64,000 nt of DNA from Corallococcus macrosporus (GTDB lineage Bacteria; Myxococcota; Myxococcia; Myxococcales; Myxococcaceae), in the NCBI RefSeq assembly GCF_017302985.1, contig NZ_JAFIMU010000007.1:1674001-1738000 (forward strand). Reading direction: 5' to 3'. Positions 59,640 through 64,000 of the stretch are shown piece after piece. The notes beneath the pieces are model-generated. The model ran no database searches and had not been told where the DNA came from. It saw only the letters and a program-made list of their open reading frames with translations. The number at the start of each line of letters is the position of its first letter. Within the stretch, counting starts at the first letter, position 1. The translations under genes were made by a program, and so were the position numbers.

Positions 59640-61378
59640 GGCGCGCACGTCCGGTTCTCCCGGCCCGGGGTGCCCAGGTCGCCCACGCCATAGGTCACAC
59701 CGGCGGGAGTGAGGCAGAAGGCCCCGGCCGCGTCGTTGCGTGTGGCGTCCCGTACACGTGCATCCAACTGCGACGACACACCGGGGCTGGCGGCGTTCGT
59801 GAAGGCCACCGCGTCCAGGACGGCTCCCTGCGCTGACAGCTTGAGCACATGGGCTCCCGCGCCGTTGCCCAGGCCGAACCCGAACGTGCCGAGCACGGCG
59901 GGCAACCCGCCGTTGAGCGAAGCGTCCTCGCCGCGCGCGAGGACCGCGAAGCCTCCGGCCTTCAGCGAAAGACAGAGGGGAGACTCCAGGACGGCGCTGC
60001 CCGCCTCGTTGGCGAGCGTCACCCCGTTGAGGTCCACCTCGCGCAGCGCGAGCACCTCCACCCATTCCCCCAGCGCATCCGGGACGGCGACGGGATCCGC
60101 CATGAACTCGGTGATCACCAGCGAGCCCACGGAGGGAGCGCGAAGCGCACGGGGCTGTCCCGTCGTCCGGTCAATGCAACCCGCCTGCGCCGCGCCCGCG
60201 TCCGTCCCGGTGCAGGTGCGGTTGCCGCGCCCCGGTGTGCCCAGGTTGCCCTTGTCACCGTAGGGTTCCGTGGCCGCGCACCAGGACGCCGCGACGTCGT
60301 TGCCCTTCGCATCGGCGGTGAGCGGCGCGGACACCTGGATGGCCACGCCATCCTGGGCCGGGCCATACAGCGCGCTGTCGATGAGCACGCCTCCCGCGCG
60401 CACGGCGACCCCTCCGCCCGCGTTGCGCAGGTCCACGGAGAACGTGGCCAGGGGCTCCGGCAGGCCTCCGTTCACCTCCGGCTCCTTCCTGCGCGCGAGC
60501 AGCGCGGACTCTCCAGCAGCCAGGGACAGACAGCGCTCCGACTCCAGCCGTGTGCCCTGGGTGTCCGTCCCCACCGTCAGCCCATTGAGGTCCACGGGCG
60601 CGGTGGCACGGACCTCCAGCCACTCGCCCACCGTGTCGTCGCCTCGTGGGTTGGCCATCACCTCGGTGATGATCAGCTCGCCGGGACGCGGGGGTTGGAC
60701 CTCCCGGGGAGAGACAGCGCCCGGCGGCAGGCACGTCGTGACGCCGGAAGGCACCCCGCCATCCGCCAGCGCGGGACACGGGGCGTTCGCGCTCCCCGGA
60801 CTGCCCCGGGTTGCATCCGGCGCATCACACCAGCGTGACGGGTCGTCATTACCCTCCGCATCGGGAACGAGCCGGCCGTCATAGGTCCGCGCCACGCCCG
60901 ACTTCGCCGGTGCGCCGAGCACCACTGTGTCGAGCACGCGCGTCCCGCACCGAAGGCCCAGCAACCCCGCGCTGTTCCCCAGCGCACCGAGCGCATCCCC
61001 ATAGGTCTGGTCCACGTGCTCGGGCAGTGCCCCCTCGCGCACGTCGCCCAGCACGACGAAGGCCCCCGCATCCACTGGCAGGCCCGTGGTGAACGTGTAG
61101 ACCCGCTCCTGTGCCGCCTCGTCGCGCGCGGTGAAGAGCGTCACGCCCAACAGGTCCACGGTCCCTCGCGTGGGGTTGTGCAGCTCCACGTACTCCCTGC
61201 CCGTGTCCGCTCCCGTGGGGTCGTTGAGGTACTCGGTGATGACCACGTCCCCCGGCAGCAGCGCTGCACAGGCTTGCGGCTCCTCCTCCCACGCCGACAG
61301 TCCGCACGCGCCCATCCATCCCACCAGACAACCCAATCCCAGCCTCACGCCCCATCCCCGCACTGCCCAAGCCGCCAC
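59636..61378 (-). CDS. Lamin-tail-domain lipoprotein
   Basis: A 580-residue surface lipoprotein (WMGAC, Cys25). Three lamin-tail (LTD) beta-sandwich domains are visible by their openings VVITEYLNDPTGADTGREYVEL (~43), LIITEVMANPRGDDTVGEWLEV (~235) and LVITEFMADPVAVPDALGEWVEV (~430), each closed by a Cys pair and a GxxGTPGRxNRTC or SPGSANAPC end. LTD domains in bacteria accompany nucleases and surface proteins and may bind DNA or polysaccharide. GTG at 61378 with GGGAG 7 bases upstream; its stop overlaps the nuclease-like gene start. Second in the operon. Confidence 0.85.
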   Translation of the reverse strand: MAAWAVRGWGVRLGLGCLVGWMGACGLSAWEEEPQACAALLPGDVVITEYLNDPTGADTGREYVELHNPTRGTVDLLGVTLFTARDEAAQERVYTFTTGLPVDAGAFVVLGDVREGALPEHVDQTYGDALGALGNSAGLLGLRCGTRVLDTVVLGAPAKSGVARTYDGRLVPDAEGNDDPSRWCDAPDATRGSPGSANAPCPALADGGVPSGVTTCLPPGAVSPREVQPPRPGELIITEVMANPRGDDTVGEWLEVRATAPVDLNGLTVGTDTQGTRLESERCLSLAAGESALLARRKEPEVNGGLPEPLATFSVDLRNAGGGVAVRAGGVLIDSALYGPAQDGVAIQVSAPLTADAKGNDVAASWCAATEPYGDKGNLGTPGRGNRTCTGTDAGAAQAGCIDRTTGQPRALRAPSVGSLVITEFMADPVAVPDALGEWVEVLALREVDLNGVTLANEAGSAVLESPLCLSLKAGGFAVLARGEDASLNGGLPAVLGTFGFGLGNGAGAHVLKLSAQGAVLDAVAFTNAASPGVSSQLDARVRDATRNDAAGAFCLTPAGVTYGVGDLGTPGRENRTCAP

Positions 61379-61390
61379 ACTCCGCTCCCT

Positions 61391-63439
61391 TCAGAACCGC
61401 GTCTCCACTTCCAGCGCGAACAGGTGCCGGGGCGCATCCGGCGGCGTCCGGGCACCTCGCGCGTCCTTCAAGTCGACGACCCACGCGTACCGGGCCCGCG
61501 TCGTCACCGCGTCGGCCGCCGTCCAGCTCGCATCGAGCGTGGCCCGGAAGGACTGCTCCAGCCGGTTGCGCGTCGACAGGTCCTCGTCCTTCCACACGGC
61601 GCGGCCGCGCAGCCGGACGGCCTCGCAAGGCCGCACCTGGGTCTCCACCACCGCCTGCGCGTCCTGCCGCACGCCGCGGTTCACCGGATCATCCACACGT
61701 GCATGCGCGTACTGCGCGGCCACGGACACGGCCTCGTGAAGCTCCGTCTTCACGCGGGCCGTCACCCGCAGGAGCGAACCCGAGCAGGGCTCCTCCCCCG
61801 AACCGTCGAAGCAGTCCCCCGCCACGCCGACGTCCTTGTCCCGGTACTCGCCCCACAGCGACGGCTGGAACAGGGCATGGGCCCGCCAGTCCACCCGGGC
61901 CGAGGCCCGCAGGTTCACCGTGCCGGCACTGCCCACCGCCGCACCGTCGGAAGGCAGCGTCCACGCATCCACCTCCCCGCGCAGCCGCAGCGCGTCCTCC
62001 CACCGGTGCAGGTAGCGGGCGCGTGCGCCCACCTCGTTTCGGGCTCGTGAGCCCTCCAGCTCGTCCGGCCCGGACATCGCGCCCGTGTAGGGATTGGCGA
62101 AGCCGCGACCGTAGGCACGCAGCGACAGCTCCAGCTCCTTCGACGTGCCCGCCACCACCGTGCGCTGGAGCACGCCGAACCCGCCGCCTCCGTCCGGCGC
62201 CGCATCGAACGTGCGCGCCACCTCCACGAAGAGGTCCACGGGCCCCGTGCCCCACGCGCCATCAAGGCCCACCGCGCCGAAAGCACCGCCCGCCGGGTAG
62301 CCCGCCGTGGAGCGGAAATCGAGCGCCGCTCCCTCCACGCTCCACACCGGCCGCGCGCCCCACGCCGTCATTCCGGCCTGGGCTCGCGAGGTCCATGCGA
62401 TCGCCGCATGGCCCCCGCCCGCCCACTCATGGAACACGCCGGGCAGCGAGCGCGACACCACGCGTGCGTCCCTGCCCGCGAGCCACACCGCTGGCGCCTT
62501 GCAGGCAGCACCTTCACAGGGGCCCTGCTCCCTCAGCGCATGCGAGAGCAGTGAACGGGATTGATACGAACCAAAGCCTGTCACCGACACCGCCGGGGAG
62601 CTCCGCACCGTGCCCACCACGCCCCGGAAGCCTTCGTCCCACTGGAAGTCCGGCGTCACGTCCGCGGCGCGCTCCTCGGGCGCGCAGGCCCCCTCTCCCA
62701 GGAAGCACCAGCGCTCCACGCCACCCGGTGCACGCACGGTGTCGTCGGGCAGGAAGCCATCCGGCGTGGGCAGCCCGGTGGTGTCCAGCGTCAGCCGCTG
62801 ACCGAACCCCAGCCGGTACGAGCCCACCAGCACGGAAGCCCGCTCGCCCGACCACTGACCGTGGAACTTGGGTACGGCCACCGACACACCGGGCGCCTCC
62901 GCCACCAGCGTCCGCCGGCTCGCATCCCGGTGCACCGCGCCCAACCGCCTCCGGGTCAGCGACGTGAGCAGCCCCACGCGCCAGCCCTCTGGCCCCGCCA
63001 CGCGAACCTGGAGCGCCAGCGGAGGGAGCACCGGATCCGACGCGGCGAACGCCGTCAGCAGCCGCGCATCCCCCGACACCCGCTCCGGCGTCGACGTCAC
63101 CAGGAAGGGCGACAGCCTGCGCCGCTCCTCCGGCGTCAGTCCCCCGGAAGCCTCGAGCCCATCCACGCGCGCGTACGTCAGTCCCGGCAACGCATAGAGC
63201 CCCGCACGCGACGCATGCGCCGGATCCACGCCCGAGCGCCGCAGCACCAGGAGCGCCGCCAGCGTCTCAGCCTTGATGGCGCCGTCCTCCCTCAGCGCGA
63301 ACAGCGCCTGCTCACCACTGTCCTCGGGTTCCACCTCGTAGGAGGCCGCGAGCGACGCGATGGGCAGCACCAGGAGCAACAGCCACACGGCAGCAAGGAC
63401 GGAGCGCACGCGGCGGGCCCTCTGCACGAGCGGGACCAC
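61391..63439 (-). CDS. Outer-membrane beta-barrel with HhH segment
   Basis: A 682-residue exported protein (signal peptide ~1-32). Residues ~40-115 form a helical unit resembling a ComEA-like helix-hairpin-helix (LYALPGLTYARVDGLEASGGL). From ~130 the protein is a series of amphipathic beta strands with aromatic ends (VGSYRLGFGQRLTLDT, LELSLRAYGRGFANPY, LRGEVDAWTLPSDG) and it ends in an alternating strand with a final Phe (HLFALEVETRF), the outer-membrane beta-barrel signal. GTG start at 63439. It heads the operon with the lamin-tail lipoprotein and the nuclease-like lipoprotein. A pore or scaffold role in DNA handling is inferred from the company. Confidence 0.8.
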   Translation of the reverse strand: MVPLVQRARRVRSVLAAVWLLLLVLPIASLAASYEVEPEDSGEQALFALREDGAIKAETLAALLVLRRSGVDPAHASRAGLYALPGLTYARVDGLEASGGLTPEERRRLSPFLVTSTPERVSGDARLLTAFAASDPVLPPLALQVRVAGPEGWRVGLLTSLTRRRLGAVHRDASRRTLVAEAPGVSVAVPKFHGQWSGERASVLVGSYRLGFGQRLTLDTTGLPTPDGFLPDDTVRAPGGVERWCFLGEGACAPEERAADVTPDFQWDEGFRGVVGTVRSSPAVSVTGFGSYQSRSLLSHALREQGPCEGAACKAPAVWLAGRDARVVSRSLPGVFHEWAGGGHAAIAWTSRAQAGMTAWGARPVWSVEGAALDFRSTAGYPAGGAFGAVGLDGAWGTGPVDLFVEVARTFDAAPDGGGGFGVLQRTVVAGTSKELELSLRAYGRGFANPYTGAMSGPDELEGSRARNEVGARARYLHRWEDALRLRGEVDAWTLPSDGAAVGSAGTVNLRASARVDWRAHALFQPSLWGEYRDKDVGVAGDCFDGSGEEPCSGSLLRVTARVKTELHEAVSVAAQYAHARVDDPVNRGVRQDAQAVVETQVRPCEAVRLRGRAVWKDEDLSTRNRLEQSFRATLDASWTAADAVTTRARYAWVVDLKDARGARTPPDAPRHLFALEVETRF

Positions 63440-63604
63440 CCTTCCCTACAGAGCAGTCCTGACGAAGCGTCTGTCCCTTCCCCGGACCCTGCGTCCAGGC
63501 AAGGGACGGCGGGCCAATCCCATCCACGTGGGCGTCGGGCGGTGCGGCTATGCTGTGGCCACATCCTCGCGAGGGCCGGCCCCGTCCGGCCCCAAGAACA
63601 GTGC

Positions 63605-64000
63605 ATGGGCCACGTCCACATCCTTCGCCACTTCCCCTCTCCCCAGGAGGGATTCAACCGCACCGTCCGCATCTACACGCCGGACAACTACGACGCCTGG
63701 CGCGACCACCGCTTCCCGGTGCTCTACATGCACGACGGGCAGAACGTCTTCGCGCATCCGGAGTCCGCCGTCTTCGACACGTGGTGCGCCAACCGCGTCG
63801 CGGCGGAGGGCGTGAACGCGGGACGGATGGAGCCGTGGCTCATCGTCGCGGTGGACTCCGGTCCCGGCCGCTTCCAGGAGTACTCGCCGTGGGACGAGCC
63901 GCGCAACGGTGTCTCCGCGCGCGGTGAGGCCTACGGGCGCTTCCTCGTGGAGGAGCTGAAGCCATACATCGACCGGACGTACCGCACGCGCCAGGGCAGC
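63605..64000 (+). CDS. Putative esterase (N-terminal part, runs off the window)
   Basis: The first 132 residues of an alpha/beta-hydrolase esterase of the enterochelin-esterase/esterase D type. Family features are the RTVRIYTPDNYD entry, FPVLYMHDGQNVF (oxyanion region), WLIVAVDSG and the EYSPWDEPRNG ... YGRFLVEELKPYID lid and helix. The nucleophile Gly-x-Ser-x-Gly should lie just beyond the window. The ATG at 63605 is preferred. No signal peptide. Substrate unknown: siderophore ester, acyl-sugar or other. Confidence 0.85.
   Translation, partial: MGHVHILRHFPSPQEGFNRTVRIYTPDNYDAWRDHRFPVLYMHDGQNVFAHPESAVFDTWCANRVAAEGVNAGRMEPWLIVAVDSGPGRFQEYSPWDEPRNGVSARGEAYGRFLVEELKPYIDRTYRTRQGS

Noticed and set aside
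55767-60065. One giant 1432-codon protein joining lamin-tail overlap, nuclease and PAS kinase
   Set aside because: The middle third is antisense to a well-supported gene and has no protein character. The kinase has its own sensible start at 58031.

Overview
The window is very GC-rich, tightly packed, double-stranded coding DNA with no phage, IS, CRISPR, rRNA or tRNA signal that I can see. A recognisable pomX-pomZ-pomY cell-division cluster, many orphan sensor histidine kinases, many lipoproteins and the codon bias all point to a myxobacterium (Myxococcota, suborder Cystobacterineae, something like Corallococcus or Myxococcus). That placement is inferred from gene content; I could not run a search.

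Layout. 1-2.7 kb: a TspO-like protein and a translationally coupled pair of ferritin-like proteins, with a strong terminator between them. 2.9-6.9 kb: an operon of a CHASE2 adenylate cyclase, an SH3 protein and an M48 metalloprotease. 6.9-11.8 kb: pomY-pomZ-pomX on the minus strand. 12-16.6 kb: nitronate monooxygenase, an XRE regulator, a histidine kinase, a PLD-like protein and a TetR regulator with a palindromic operator, which leads into two tandem class-3 aldehyde dehydrogenases (16.6-19.6 kb). 19.9-28.8 kb: ABC-F protein, cupin, B3/4 protein, gluconokinase, Cys-rich lipoprotein, neutral ceramidase and a PAS/GAF kinase. 28.9-33.8 kb: acyltransferase, histone-deacetylase-like protein with a long extension, PAP2 phosphatase, a duplicated ExbD pair and an orphan gene. 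33.9-42.7 kb: succinate-semialdehyde dehydrogenase, coiled-coil membrane protein, haem A synthase, a glycine-betaine-type ABC importer whose binding protein and permease are fused, and envelope proteins of unknown role.

42.9-53.1 kb is the most interesting part. It is a five-gene minus-strand operon with overlapping or nearly touching genes that encodes a DUF2135 protein, a DUF1175 protein, a DUF2138 protein, a 1571-residue bacterial alpha-2-macroglobulin with an intact CLEQ thioester, and a DUF2300 protein. This is the gene set of the enterobacterial yfaPTASQ and pseudomonad mag loci. Motifs suggest that the partners are envelope-modifying enzymes: a papain/NlpC-like Cys-His-His set in the DUF1175 protein, and HExxH, SxxK/SxN/KTG and SpoIID-like signatures together in the DUF2300 protein. 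The operon may couple trapping of foreign proteases with peptidoglycan repair. It is followed by an unusual perfect palindrome and an operator-like dyad lying on a sigma-70-type promoter.

53.3-64 kb: low-molecular-weight phosphatase/ArsC-like protein, TerC, a PAS histidine kinase with an RsbRD-like N-terminus, hypothetical proteins, and a minus-strand operon of an outer-membrane beta-barrel with an HhH segment, a lamin-tail-domain lipoprotein and a thermonuclease-like lipoprotein whose reading frame has no stop of its own. A truncated esterase runs off the right edge. Several convergent gene pairs are only 4-9 bases apart.
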